Positions 1-12,857 of a stretch of 64,000 nucleotides of DNA are shown here, in pieces; positions within the stretch are counted from its first letter, which is position 1, and each line of letters starts with the position of its first letter. The stretch comes from Anastatus disparis (Eukaryota; Arthropoda; Insecta; Hymenoptera; Eupelmidae). A program made the position numbers and the translations under genes. The stretch is from NCBI GenBank assembly GCA_017163975.1, contig JAFFSR010000243.1, positions 1,426,001 to 1,490,000 of the forward strand, written 5' to 3'. The notes under the pieces were generated by a model, which ran no database searches, was not told the origin of the DNA, and saw only the letters and a program-made list of their open reading frames with translations.

Positions 1-3000
1 GACTTTGTTTTCCTTTCGGAGGAATGTTGGGAATTTTCACTGAAATATTCCGACTAAAGTCTCCTGAAAGATTCCGTAAACCTTCCAAGGAAGATTCCGT
101 TAAAAGATTGATGAATCATTACACCGAAAGATTTCATGGAAACTTGAATGGAAGACTCCGTTCACCTTTCATCGGAATATTGAAAATTGTCATTGACACA
201 TTTCAGTGGAATGCTTCTAAAAGCTTCCGTAAACCTTACAAGGAAGATTCCGTAGGAAGATTGATCAACCATTGCACCGAAAGATTTCATGGAAGCTTTA
301 TAGAAGACTCCGTTTTCCTTTCGGGGAAATGTTCGGAATTTTCCCTGGATTCGTCCGACTGAAGTCTCCTGGAAGATTCCATAAACCTTCCAAGGAAGAT
401 TTCGTTAGGAGATTGATGAATCATTGCATCAAAAGATTTCATGGAAACTTGAATGGAAGACTCCGTTAACCTTTCAGCGAAATATTGGAAATTGTCATTG
501 AAACATTTAAGTGGAATGCTTCTGAAAGCTTCCGTAAACCTTTCAAGGAAGATTCCGTTGCAAGATTGATCAACCATTGCACCAAAAGATCTTATGGAAG
601 CTTTATAGGAGACTTCGTTTTCCTTTCAGGAAAATGTTGGGAATTTTCCCTGGAATATTCCAACTCAAGTCTCCTGGAAGCTTCCGTAAACCTTTCAAGG
701 AAGATCCCGATGGAAGATTGATCAATCATTGCACCGAAAGATTTCATAGAAGCTTTATAGAAGACTTCGTTTTCCTTTCGGGGAAATGTTGGAAATTTTC
801 ACTGGAATATTCCGACTAAAGTCTCCTTAAAGATTCCGTAAACCCTCCAAGGAAGATTCCGTTGGAAGATTGATGAATCATTGCACCAAAAGATTTCATG
901 GAAACTTGAATGGAAGACTCCGTTCACCTTTCAGCGGAATATTGGAAATTGTCATTGACACATTCCAGTGTAATGCTCCTGGAAGCTTCCGTAAACCTTC
1001 CAAGGAAGATTCCATTGGAAGATTGATCAATCGTTGCACCGAAAGATTTCATGGAAGCTTTATAAAAGACTCCGTTTTCCTTTCGGAGAAATATTCGGAA
1101 TTTTCACTGGAATCGTCCGACTTAAGTTTCCTTGAAGATTCCGTAAATCTTCCAAGGAAGATTCCGTTGAAAGATTAATGAATCATTGCATCAAAAGATT
1201 TCATGGAAACTTAAATGGAAGACTCCGTACACCTTTCAGCGAAATATTGGAAATTGTCATTAAAACATTTCAGTGGAAGGCTTCTAAAAGCTTCCGTAAA
1301 CCTTCCAAGGAAGATTCCGTTGCAAGATTGATTAATCATTGCACCAAAAGATTTCATGGAAGCTTACATGGAAGACTCCGTTTACCTTTAAGCGAAATAT
1401 TGGAAATTGTCATAGAAACATTCCAGTGAAATGCTTCTGAAAGCTTCCGTAAACCTTTTAAGAAAGATTCCGTTGGAAGATTGATCAATTATTGCACCGA
1501 AAGATCTCATGGAAGCTTTATAGAAGACTTCGTTTTCCTTTCGGAGAAATGTTGAAAATTTTCACTGGAATATTCCAACTAAAGTCTCCTGGAAGTTTCC
1601 GTAAACCTTCCAATGAAGATTCCGTTGGAAGATTGATGAATCATTGCACCGAAAGATTCCATGGAAGCTCGAATAGAACACTCCGTTTACCTTTCAGCAA
1701 AATATTGGAAATTGTCATTAAAACATTGCAGTGGAAGGCCTCTAAAAGCTTCCGTAAACCTTCCAAGGAAGATTCCGTTGCAAGATTGATCAATCATTGC
1801 ACCAAAAGATTTCATGGAAGCTTTATGGATGACTTTGTTTTCATTTCGGGGAAATGTTCGGAATTTTCCCTGGATTCGTCCGACTGAAGTCTCCTGGAAG
1901 ATTCCATAAACGTTCCAAGGAAGATTCCGTTAGGAGATTGATGAATCATTACACCGAAAGATTTCATGGAAACTTGAATAGAAGACTCCGTTCACCTTTC
2001 AGCGGAATATTGAAAATTGTCATTGACACATTTCAGTGGAATGCTTCTAAAAGCTTCCGTAAACCTTACAAGGAAGATTCCGTTGGAAGATTGATCAACC
2101 ATTGCACCGAAAGATTTCATGGAAGCTTTATAGAAGACTCCGTTTTCCTTTCGGGGAAATGTTCGGAATTTTCCCTGGATTCGTCCGACTGAAGTCTCCT
2201 GGAAGATTCCATAAACGTTCCAAGGAAGATTTCGTTAGGAGATTGATGAATCATTGCATCAAAAGATTTCATGGAAACTTGAATGGAAGACTCCGTTAAC
2301 CTTTCAGCGAAATATTGGAAATTGTCATTAAAACATTTAAGTGGAATGCTTCTGAAAGCCTCCGTAAACCTTTCAAGGAAGATTCCGTTGCAAGATTGAT
2401 CAACCATTGCACCAAAAGATCTTATGGAAGCTTTATAGGAGACTTCGTTTTCCTTTCAGGAAAATGTTGGGAATTTTCCCTGGAATATTCCAACTCAAGT
2501 CTCCTGGAAGCTTCCGTAAACCTTTCAAGGAAGATTCCGATGGAAGATTGATCAATGATTGCACCGAAAGATTTCATAGAAGCTTTATAGAAGACTTCGT
2601 TTTCCTTTCGGGGAAATGTTGAAAATTTTCACTGGAATATTCCGACTAAAGTCTCCTTAAAGATTCCGTAAACCCTCCAAGGAAGATTCCGTTGGAAGAT
2701 TGATGAATCATTGCACCGAAAGATTTCATGGAAACTTGAATGGAAGACTCCGTTCACCTTTCAGCGGAATATTGGAAATTGTCATTGACACGTTCCAGTG
2801 GAATGCTTCTGGAAGCTTCCGGAAACCTTCCAAGGAAGATTCCGTTGGAAGATTGATCAATCGTTGCACCGAAAGATTTCATGGAAGCTTTATAAAAGAC
2901 TCCGTTTTCCTTTCGGAGAAATGTTCGGAATTTTCACTGGAATCGTCCGACTTAAGTTTCCTTGAAGATTCCGTAAACCTTCCAAGGAAGATTCCGTTGA

Positions 3001-5130
3001 AAGATTGATTAATCATTGCACCAAAAGATTTCATGGAAGCTTGAATGGAAGACTCCGTTTACCTTTAAGCGAAATATTGGAAATTGTCATAGAAACATTC
3101 CAGTGGAATGCTTCTGAAAGCTTCCGTACACCTTTTAAGAAAGATTCCGTTGAAAGATTGATCAATTATTGCACCGAAAGATCTCATGGAAGCTTTATAG
3201 AAGACTTCGTTTTCCTTTCGGAGAAATGTTGAAAATTTTCACTGGAATATTCCGAATAAAGTCTCCTGGAAGTTTCCGTAAACCTCCCAATGAAGATTCC
3301 GTTGGAAGATTGATGAATCATTGCACCGAAAGATTTCATGGAAGCTCGAATAGAACACTCCGTTTACCTTTCAGCAAAATATTGGAAATTGTCATTAAAA
3401 CATTGCAGTGGAAGGCCTCTAAAAGCTTCCGTAAACCTTCCAAGGAAGATTCCGTTGCAAGATTGATTAATCATTGCACCAAAAGATTTCATGGAAGCTT
3501 TATGGATGACTTTGTTTTCATTTCGGAGGAATGTTGGGAATTTTCACTGAAATATTCCGACTAAAGTCTCCTGAAAGATTCCGTAAACCTTCCAAGGAAG
3601 ATTCCGTTGGAAGATTGATGAATCATTACACCGAAAGATTTCATGGAAACTTGAATGGAAGACTACGTTAACCTTTCAGCGAAATATTGGAAATTGTCAT
3701 TGAAATTTTTAAGTGAAATGCTTCTGAAAGCTTCCGTAAACCTTTCAAGGAAGATTCCGTTGCAAGATTGATCAACCATTGCACCAAAAGATCTTATGGA
3801 AGCTTTATAGGAGACTTCGTTTTCCTTTCAGGAAAATGTTGGGAATTTTCCCTGGAATATTCCAACTCAAGTCTCCTGGAAGCTTCCGTAAACCTTTCAA
3901 GGAAGATCCCGATGGAAGATTGATCAATCATTGCACCGAAAGATCTCATGGAAGGTTTATAGAAGACTTCGTTTTCCTTTCGGAGAAATGTTGAAAATTT
4001 TCACTGGAATATTCCAACTAAAGTCTCCTGGAAGTTTCCGTAAACCTTCCAATGAAGATTCCGTTGGAAGATTGATGAATCATTGCACCGAAATATTTCA
4101 TGGAAGCTCGAATAGAACACTCCGTTTACCTTTCAGCAAAATATTGGAAATTGTCATTAAAACATTGCAGTGGAAGGCCTCTAAAAGCTTCCGTAAACCT
4201 TCCAAGGAAGATTCCGTTGCAAGATTGATTAATCATTGCACCAAAAGATTTCATGGAAGCTTGAATGGAAGACTCCGTTTACCTTTGAGCGAAATATTGG
4301 AAATTGTCATTGAAACATTTAAGTGGAAGGCTTCTAAAAGCTTCCGTAAACCTTCCAAGGAAGATTCCGTTGCAAGATTGATTATTGATTGCACCAAAAG
4401 ATTTTATGGAAGCTTGAATGAAAGACTCCGTTTACCTTTGAGCGAAATATTAGAAATTGTCATAGAAACATTCCAGTGGAATGCTTCTGAAAGCTTCCGT
4501 AAACCTTTCAAGGAAGATTCCGTTGGAAGATTGATCAATCATTGCACCGAAAGATCTCATGGAAGCTTTATAGAAGACTTCGTTTTTCTTTCGGGAAAAT
4601 GTTGGGAATTTTCACTGGAATATTCCAACTAAAGTCTCCTGGAAGCTTCCGTAAACCTTTCAAGGAAGATTCCATTGGAAGATTGATCAATCATGGCACC
4701 GAAAGATTTCATGGAAGCTTTATAGAAGACTTCTTTTTCCTTTCGGGGAAATGTTGGGAATTTTCATTGGAATATTCCGACTAAAGTCTCCTTAAAGATT
4801 CCGTAAACCTCCCAAGGAAGATTTCGTTGGAAGATTGATGAATCATTGCACCGAAAAATCTCATGGAAACTTGAATGGAAGACTCCGTTCACCTTTCAGC
4901 GGAATATTGAAAATTGTCATTGACACATTTCAGTGGAATGCTTTCGAAAGCTTCCGTAAATCTTGCAAGGAAGATTCTGTTGAAAGATTGATGAATTATT
5001 GCAGGAAAAGACCTAAGGAAGCTCTAGGGAAGACTGCATTTACCTTGCAGCTAAATGTCTGCAATTTTTTACTGTAACATTCGGGCCGAAGGCTTCAGGA
5101 AGCTTTCGTAAACATTTCATGGAAGATCCC
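1..5130. repeat. Satellite array, ~152-bp monomer with 1830-bp higher-order repeat
   Basis: The sequence is a head-to-tail array. The word AAGGAAGATT recurs at 87, 240, 392, 545, 697, 849 and 1002, giving a 152-153 bp monomer. Two monomer types tend to alternate: one carries ACCTTTCAGCGGAATATTG, the other CCTTTCGGGGAAATGTT. Blocks repeat at longer distance: 24-362 matches 1854-2192, 287-577 matches 2117-2407 and 870-1178 matches 2700-3008, all offset by 1830 bp (12 monomers). 1492-1887 matches 3169-3564 at 1677 bp (11 monomers). The array runs off the left window edge and decays after about 5080. Open frames inside it on both strands (up to 233 codons at 3931-4632) follow from a monomer near 51 codons with few stops; I do not call them genes. 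Confidence 0.95.
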
Positions 5131-5555
5131 ATCAGTAGACTAATAATTTAGGAATTATTATTTTGAATGAATGTAAAACGGATACTACACCAGCATTCAT
5201 AAATATAACTTATCCTTGTTTGTAAGTTAATAAAAAACAATGTTAATGACGCTATAGCTACACTAAAAAGAAATTTTTATAAAAGTGAGATAATTGTTAT
5301 AAAAATAATGTAATTTTTTTATCGAAAATGACTTTATTGCAATAACAAAAAACAAGTCCTTTTTCATTCAAATTTTTTATAATATCTAATGACGATATTT
5401 TCCCAATACATTACTTGACACACCAAAAGGCGTTTTAAATATCGTCATCTAGTATGTTAGGGATTAGGACAAAAAATGACGTCGTTTAGTATGTTAAATG
5501 TTAACGAAAAATGACATCTTTTTTCAATAACAATGACGTCCTTTTTATATAACTT
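5131..5555. other. AT-rich spacer with recurring TGACGTC-like words
   Basis: No coding potential is seen. The words AATGACGAT, AAATGACGTCG, AAATGACATC and CAATGACGTCC recur between about 5390 and 5545, in a degenerate tandem arrangement. They resemble CRE half-sites, but in this context they are more likely repeat units than regulatory sites. Confidence 0.4.
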
Positions 5556-7209
5556 CCCACATAGCATGAAATATTTCTGAAATATTTCTGAAATATTTCA
5601 TTGAAAGATTTGGAATAAAACAGAAAAAATGATATAAAATGTTTCTGAAATATTGATATGTCCGCCTAGAAGATTGGTTTGAAATATTTCATGTAATGTT
5701 TCTGTAACATTCTTTCATGATTTTGTGAAATATTAATTTGTAATATTGTTGAAAGATTGCAGCAACATTTGACCGAAAGATTCATGGAAGAATATGAATC
5801 TTTCAAGAAATGTTTCTGAAATATTTCTAAAATCTTGTTTAAAATATATCTAGAATAATGTTGGTGAAAGATTCTATCAGATATTATTTTTGATTTTGCA
5901 AGAGTTGCATCTCAAACCATATTAGATACCTATATATTTATTTGTTATTCAGAATTTAAGCGCTTGTTTATTTGTATCAAGAATTTTCGGTCTTATATAC
6001 TAAACGAGAGAACGTCCCACCACTTGCGAGAGTTTGTCATTCGTATTATGATCACATGAAAATATAATCAAGTAGCCACCTGCTGGCAAGATGAAAGAAT
6101 TGCTACGCACGCAAGATAACTACAAATATTTAGACAATATTTCTCTAATATTTTACTGTTATATTCATAAAGTTTTGGGAATACTTTATGAAATATTTCT
6201 GGAATATTACAGAAATATTTCATGAAATATTTCTTGAAAAATTTGCGCAGTATTGATTTAAAATATTTTAAGAAATGGTGCAGTAATATTTCTTCAATAT
6301 TCCAGTGTTATGTTCAAACATTTTTTCAAATACTTCATAAAATATTTTTCAAATATAACAGGAATAATAAATATTTCATGACATGTTTCTTGAAAGATTT
6401 GAGAAATATTTATTTGAAACATTTCAAGAAATAATGTAACAACTTACTTGAATATTTCAGTGTCAGATTCAAAAATTTTTTTGAAATAAAACATGAAATG
6501 TTCCAACAATATTACAGAAATATTTCCATGAATTATTTAATATTCATAAACTGAAATATTTCAAAGAAATATTAGTTCATCACTTATTTAATATTCCACT
6601 GAAATATTTCATTAATAATTCACGGAGGCTTTCAGTTACCTTTACTGAAATATTCCATGAAAAGTTTACGGAAGCTTCCGGTAAACTTCCTGGAAGCTTC
6701 CAATGTTTTTTCTGCAGTGAATTAAATCTTCCACGTTTTCTTCTTGGAAGCTTCCGGTAATATTTCACTGAAATATTCAACGAAAAACTTACCGAAGCTT
6801 CCTGGAAGCTTTGACTGAAATAATTCAGGAATGATATACGGAAGCTTCGAGTAAGCTTCCACTGAAATATTCCATGAAAGATTTACGGAGGCTTCCAGTA
6901 AGTTTTCATTGAAACGTTTCATGAATAATTTACGGAAGCTGTTGGTAAGCTTCTTTTGAAATATTTCATGTATAATTCATGGAAGCTTCCAATAAGCTTC
7001 CACTGAAATATTCTATGAAGGACTTACGGAGGCTTCCAGTGAGCTTTCACTGAAATATTCCATGAAAGACTTACGGAAGACTTCTGATCGAGAACATATC
7101 CATCTTCCGGAAAGTTTCCACTGGAAACTTCCTGAAAGCTTCCAACCTTTCTTCCACATCTTCCGGGAAGCTTCCAACAAGTTTCCAGGAAGCTTACATG
7201 CTGTGTGGG
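5556..7209. mobile_element. TIR element made of palindromic words (copy 1)
   Basis: The left end reads CCCACATAGCATG (5556-5568) and the right end CATGCTGTGTGGG (7197-7209), an inverted pair with two mismatches. The interior has no gene. It is filled with iterations of short palindromes: TGAAATATTTCA-like words to about 6600, then GGAAGCTTCC and GAAATATTCC words with a roughly 60-bp rhythm from 6600 to 7190. A short unique stretch lies at about 5880-6120. Open frames at 6580-6922 and 7013-7253 are by-products of the repeats. A relative with the same termini is at 45550-47131. No clear target duplication is seen here. The superfamily is not assigned. Confidence 0.75.
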
Positions 7210-7211
7210 TG

Positions 7212-9878
7212 CTGAAGCCAGGGGTTGACACAATTTCAAATAATCTTCAATAAATTCAAAATTTTTTTTCTTAAGATTTTATTAGATTCCAACATGTCAT
7301 GAATTCTTTCATCATCAATTTTTTCTTTTAAAGAAATGTTTTGTTTAAAGGCGTCATACATAGAAATCCACCTTGTTATAACGGGCCTCTGTAAACTGCA
7401 TTCGAAAATTTTTTTCTTTTCTTCTCGTTTTTTTGGTGATCTTAAACATTTCCATAATTTATGACATTTTTCTATGACAAATTTATGACACTTCTTAATA
7501 TTTGGAACTTTGTCAATTGCGTCTACAAGATCTTTTGTTGCAATCAAACTCAAGGTATGGCTGGCACATCGAAAATGACGAGATAGTGTTATATTTGAAA
7601 ATATTGCTTCGTCTTCTACAGAAACTACATTATCGTCACTGTTTACAAACAGTGATTCTTCGCCATCATTTTCTTCAAACTCTTCCATTTCCTCTTCAGA
7701 ATCATTTGAATCCTTATCTGCAATAATTTTTATATAATAATTTGAAAATTTATTAAGATTTTATAAAGATTTTTCATATAAATTTGAAGTTAAATTTTTG
7801 CATTTTTTTTATTATATTTATAACTTTTAAGCAAAATTAGCTTTTTTAATAAATTTAGATTTGTTTGATTAAATTTTGTTTCATGAGAAATTATAAAATC
7901 TAAAGAAAATCTACCAATAATTGACAGTTATTAATTTATTTTATTATTTAATATTAATTTAATTCAATAATTGATTATTTTCATCCAATAATTTAAATGT
8001 ATATTTATTTAATTTTTAATAAAATTGATTTAAAATCACAATTTAAGTGACCTGAAAAATAATCTTCTGGATTTTCTATTCCAAATTCTTTGAAGGCTTT
8101 AACAAAATTTTTGCCATCATCCGTAACTGTAGATACAATTTTTTCAGTAGTTAGCTCGAAAGTCGAATAGATAAGAGATACTTGCTCTGCTATATTGGAA
8201 AAGGTATGCGATCCTTCAAATCGTCTACAAACTAAAGCTGCTGATCTTCTTTCCAAAGATACATCACCAATCTGCAAATAGAAATAATTTTGATTTTATT
8301 GTAATTTTTTAACTACTTTTTGTTAATAACATGTTATCTTACCCTATGAGCAGTTACACCTAAAAATCTTCTATTCTACCCAGTCCAAATATCTGCTGTT
8401 GTACAGACATGGTTTGCATTAGCTAAAGCCATTTTAATCTTGTCTAATTGTTTATAATATAAATCATCAACTTTTTTTCCAGCAGTATAACGAGTCAAAT
8501 GCTTTAACGGAGCGTCACCATGTTTAATTTTGAAATCTAAATATTTCAAATAAAATGTTATTCATTAATATAATACAAAAAATATTATATAAAATGTACA
8601 ACCATTAAATATTTTTCGAAAAGCTGAATCTTCAACTAGACGAAGAGAAAGTTGATTTCTCAATAAAAACTCAACTACATTTTTTTCAAAAGTATTTTGA
8701 GAAAAAGCACATGTCACGTCGATGAACAATATTATTTTTATCTTCATCATCACCATCCAATTTTTTAAATTTTTTATATTGCTGATAGCTTTGTAGTTTA
8801 TCTTCATGTTTTCTCTAAAAATATAATTATGTTAAATCATAAAATTAATACAAAATAAACATTTAATATTATTAAAATTTTTTGGTTTTGTATGAAATAG
8901 TATATTTTTCACCTAGAGCGAGTAAAAATAAAGAACTCCTCTTCAGCTTGGATGACAATTCACATACAATTAAAGTCATTCTTTATTTACTCTCGAGGTG
9001 AAAATACAAATTTTCCAACAAGAGGCCAAAAATACCATATTCTATTTTCGACACCAGGAGAAAATATGGTACTTTTAGACTAGGTATTAGAAAAGCAATT
9101 TGATGACATTGTAAAAAAGTGAACACAACATTTTATTCTGTGTTTACTATAACAGATAAAATTTAGTATTATTGTCACCTACCAACATGGCTGACCTTTT
9201 TTTCTGATAAGGTATATAACTTTAATATAAATTATGTTCAATTTTATACATTCATAAGAGAAAATTCATCATTGAACAAGATATTTATTGAAACATGATA
9301 CTTGATATTTCATCTAAATATTAACTTAACATTTAAATGTACTGTCATAAAAAACATCAAAATTTTATTTCAATCCATACCATTAAATATTGACCTTATC
9401 AAGGTATTTTTCAAAAAGTACAATTTTTACTTTTTAAATTTTGCAACTCACAATAACAATAAATAAATTAGTTAATTTAATAACATATACATATGAAAAC
9501 AATAACCTTTAAATAGCGATCAAAATTTGATGAAACTTTAAGATTTCCTTGAATAATCTGGTTACAAGTCATGCATTTTGCTATGATTTTATCGCCATTT
9601 GATTTTGTCAAATCTGCTTCGAAAAATTTTCCATCCAAAAAACAAGTTTTACGGCAGACATCTAACATTTCTTTTTGCTCATCACTTAATGAAACAGAAG
9701 GTGCCGTTGAAACATTTGTAACTACTGTAGAATTACTCAATCGTAATAACTCATTATGGGTACCATTATTTGCTGTCCCCTGACTTCCATCATCATGTAA
9801 TGGTTCACCATCTATATTAACTCTTAAACTAGCTAGCAATTCATCTATATTATCTACTGAATTTTCTTCACTGTTCAT
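7212..9878 (-). pseudogene. hAT-family transposase with introns, decayed and 3'-truncated
   Basis: The start is the ATG at 9878. Probable exons, from visible splice signals, are 9507-9878, 8603-8814, 8343-8536, 8052-8271 and 7212-7717. Examples are donor GTAAGATA at 8342 with acceptor TTTGCAG at 8272, and acceptor ATTATTGCAG before 7717. Exon 1 ends with a BED-finger-like segment (AKCMTCNQ, then NFDRYLK). Later exons carry hAT landmarks: TADIW, LGVTAH, a DDGKNFVKAF region, RCASHTLSL and ITRW. The C-terminal dimerisation region is missing because the palindromic element ends at 7209. A TAG lies inside exon 3 (between TADIWTG and NRRFLG) and exon 2 needs a frame change, so the gene is dead. hAT transposases normally act in the nucleus by cut-and-paste with 8-bp target duplications. 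Confidence 0.75.
8903..9008. mobile_element. Small hairpin MITE inside the hAT intron
   Basis: Arms TATTTTTCACCTAGAGCGAG (about 8903) and CTCTCGAGGTGAAAATA (about 8990-9007) are inverted, enclosing a second paired segment (AAAATAAAGAA / TTCTTTATTTA). Another weak inverted repeat around ATACCATATT / AATATGGTA follows at 9028-9080. It has no coding capacity and lengthens intron 1 of the hAT gene. Confidence 0.6.
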
Positions 9879-10749
9879 TTTAAATCCTTAAAGTGAACAA
9901 CAAAACAATGAATAACATAATAAAATACAATGTATTTATATGTTTATTGATCCAGTAAGAATGATTTGAGAGTTTATTTTATAAATAATGTTCCTAAAAT
10001 TAAATTTTTACGAGGTCTAAAATTTGTTAAGTATGAATTTAATTATAATCTTTTTAACGAAAATTCAATTTTACAAAACCCAACTTTGTCATAAAAATAC
10101 ATAAACATTAATTTCATGCACTCAAAACCAAAAAATGTTTAATTAAAAGTTTCAAATTAAAAAAAAGGGGCTGGATACGCTGTCTTTGTCTAATTAAGGT
10201 TTTCATATTTTACTCAAATATTAATTGTTGTAATTGTAAATTAATTTTCAGGTACAAAAGATGTGATTATAAAGAATATTTGTATAAAAATCGAAAATTT
10301 ATAATGAAGTTATTGAGAAAAGTGCGGAATGCCAATGTAAAAGGTTATGTTATAAAGATATCGACGTTCCCTACTTTTTTCAAACAATTGTCAGCCAGTT
10401 TTATGTTATTGTACAAAAATTTGCATTTATATCAATTGCGGTAATAAAATAACTGATGGTCAATAAATTTTTCTTTCAATTACAGATTAATCATATATTT
10501 TCATACACAAAACATATACAAAAAATTTTACAGGTCTAAATCATAAAAGAGTTGTAATGAGACAATGTAAATTTTTCAATATTTTTTTTCTATGAATTTC
10601 TTAATGAATTGTTTTCTCGAATACTATAAACTTCAGATAAATACTTAAAACAATAATTGATGTTGGAAATAACACATAGATAACACATTTTGTAAATTAT
10701 AATATGAAGATATTTTAGTTTATCTAATTAGTGAAATAATATAATTAAA
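9879..10749. other. AT-rich spacer, nothing recognised
   Basis: No supported gene, RNA or tandem repeat is seen. It may hold the 5' flank of the hAT element, but I could not find its terminal repeat. Confidence 0.3.
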
Positions 10750-11170
10750 TAAAAAAATGTTTTTTTCACGTTGAAAACACGTTGTTAAAAAAAACCAATA
10801 ATTGAAAAAATGCACTAAAAAGTATTTAATAAATTAATTAAATTTCTTAAAATTACATTTATACAGTTTCATTGCAATAATCAAGATAAAATTTTACAAC
10901 AAAAATTATTAAAGAAAAGGGTGGGCACTAATTTTCAGTAAATCTAATAATAATTTCAATACTATCTTCAATAATTTCTTGAAAAGATTTAAGAAAAAAT
11001 TTCAGCGCCCACGTTTTTCTCTTTAAATTTCATTGTAAAATTTTCTATTGATTATTGCAATGAAACTATATAAAAGTAATTTCAAGAAAGTTAATTTATT
11101 TATTTCATACTTTCTAGTCTATTCATTCAATTATTGTATTTTATTTTTAAAGCATGTTTTTAAAATTTTG
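10750..11170. mobile_element. Foldback element (MITE), ~420 bp
   Basis: The inner arms are perfect over long stretches: AGTTTCATTGCAATAATCAA (10867 on) pairs with TTGATTATTGCAATGAAACT (to about 11070). Pairing continues outward with gaps, e.g. AATAATTGAA near 10795 with its complement near 11125. The loop holds GTGGGCAC / GCGCCCAC. No gene; the outer ends are not sharply defined. Confidence 0.7.
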
Positions 11171-11204
11171 TATTTTCTACTTTTAAGTTAAAATTGTTTT
11201 TATT

Positions 11205-11765
11205 ATCATTTAGAGTTACATTGCAACCAGACTTTTCGAAGATTACACTCAGGTACATCCGTTATCGGCGACTTGGTACTCCAGTTCGACCTCTTCATCC
11301 TAAATCATTATTATACATTGTAGATTCATTTTCAAACCTGGAATTCGGTTTTAGCAGCCCCAAAATCCTCCGGGGAACCCACCTCGACCCAGAGAAAGCC
11401 CACCCACTTGTACTTCCTCGGTGACGACGTCCATGCGTATTCTGGGCACCGTGCATCACTTCGTGGCAATTGGTTGATCTCAAATTCGGTTTTAGCAACC
11501 CCAAAAACCCCCGAGAAACTCGTCTTGAACCAAAGAAAGCCTCCCCACTTATACTTCCTCGGAGATGACTTTTCACACCCGTTATCATGGACCTGAATGT
11601 CTAGGTACCAAAATGACAACTGATTATTGTATTGTCATCCAAGACCAAAGTCTATGCCAATTTTCAGAATTTATATCTGTCAAAAGGTGCCTGAAATCGA
11701 GCGCGCAAGATTTGATTACAGACAGACAAACAAACAAACAGACATGAAGGCGAATATAAGAAAAG
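11205..11765 (+). repeat. LINE/SINE-like 3' fragment with internal duplication and ACAG/AACA tail
   Basis: This block is clearly more GC-rich than its flanks. A roughly 95-bp segment occurs twice (about 11338-11428 and 11478-11570), each copy holding ATTCGGTTTTAGCA, AGAAAGCC and ACTTCCTCGG. It ends in a simple tail of ACAGACAGAC then AAACAAACAAAC (11722-11745), typical of retroposon 3' ends in arthropods. Overlapping short open frames on both strands have no recognisable domain. Family not identified. Confidence 0.5.
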
Positions 11766-12314
11766 CGTATATAAAAAAATAATATTTACCTACGTTAAGT
11801 CTGCTTTAAGACTGATTATCTTTCGTTCTTAATGACAAAAACAAGTAAATTGAATTATAATTAGAGAAAATTTATATAAGTTACTTAAATTTATGAAAAA
11901 GTCAATATAAATCGTCATTTTTGCAGAATTATGAAGATTATGATTATTTTCTCGGAAAATATAAAGTTATGAAAATTATTTATGAAAACATTTTCGATTA
12001 GAAAATTTGTGATTATTACAGTTGAATTTTGGTACATCATCATCAGTTATATCCTCGTTAAAATGCCCCGAAAATTTCTGAAAGAATCAGAACAAATTTT
12101 TTTCCGATCTTTAAAGAATGTTTAAGAACTATTATGAAATGAAAATTGATAAATGTTTCAAGTTTTCCGAATCGTTCCGACATTGACATTTCAATTATAA
12201 GTTAATCATAAAATTTGGAAAAGTCTATTTGTATGCAACTATTTTTACAGTGATTTAGTTGTAATTTATAAAATTGTGGATTTAGGTGATCCATTATGTT
12301 TCTTTCCGTAATAT
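11766..12314. other. AT-rich spacer, nothing recognised
   Basis: No gene, hairpin or tandem repeat is seen. Short open frames are random. Confidence 0.3.
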
Positions 12315-12721
12315 TTATCTGATGTTGGAGCTGCAGCAATCGAGTTCTGCTTTTTGTATTTTATTAATATCATTTTAAATTCGTAAATTAAATAAATATA
12401 ATGACTTGTCCGCACTAAAGCTATGTTAATACAATAATTTTTGTTAAAATAAAAAATCATTTTAACTTGTTATTTTTTTATGAACTTGGATTGGAAATTA
12501 TATATCAAGCTCGACAAACCTAATCTTAAAATACGTTACATTGAAATTTTGTATTATTACTTTTTATGTAATATTTTCGTGGGTTTCTTGAGTTGTCCGC
12601 ACTCGAGTTTAATCTTACCAATTTTTTCTTTGTCGCAAAAAAATTTGATTAAACGCACCGTTTATTCATAACTTAGGATTGGAAATATTATTAGAAGACT
12701 GGAAGCTTCGTCATGCTCTTA
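12315..12721. repeat. Dispersed repeat, copy A (Helitron-associated)
   Basis: This is homologous to 25885-26252: both hold GGAGCTGCAGCAAT, ATAATGACTTGTCC, TTGAGTTGTCC and GGATTGGAAATATTATTAGAAG in the same order and end at GCTTCGTCATGCTCTTAA. The other copy directly precedes the Helitron N-terminal frame on the minus strand, so this is probably the non-coding flank of a related Helitron. The open frames at 12266-12460 and 12480-12671 are not supported as genes. Confidence 0.7.
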
Positions 12722-12857
12722 AAAATAAAAATAATGTAATCTAATTTTAAAAATAATATTAATCTGAATAATATATCCTCATCAGAAAAGTTATATATCG
12801 GTAATTTATATCTTTTTGGAACCTTTCCAATTTCATATGTACCACTATGGTATTATA

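Noticed and set aside
24..5077. Many overlapping open frames on both strands of the satellite (up to 233 codons)
   Set aside because: They repeat with the 152-bp monomer and occur on both strands, as expected from a repeat with few stop codons.
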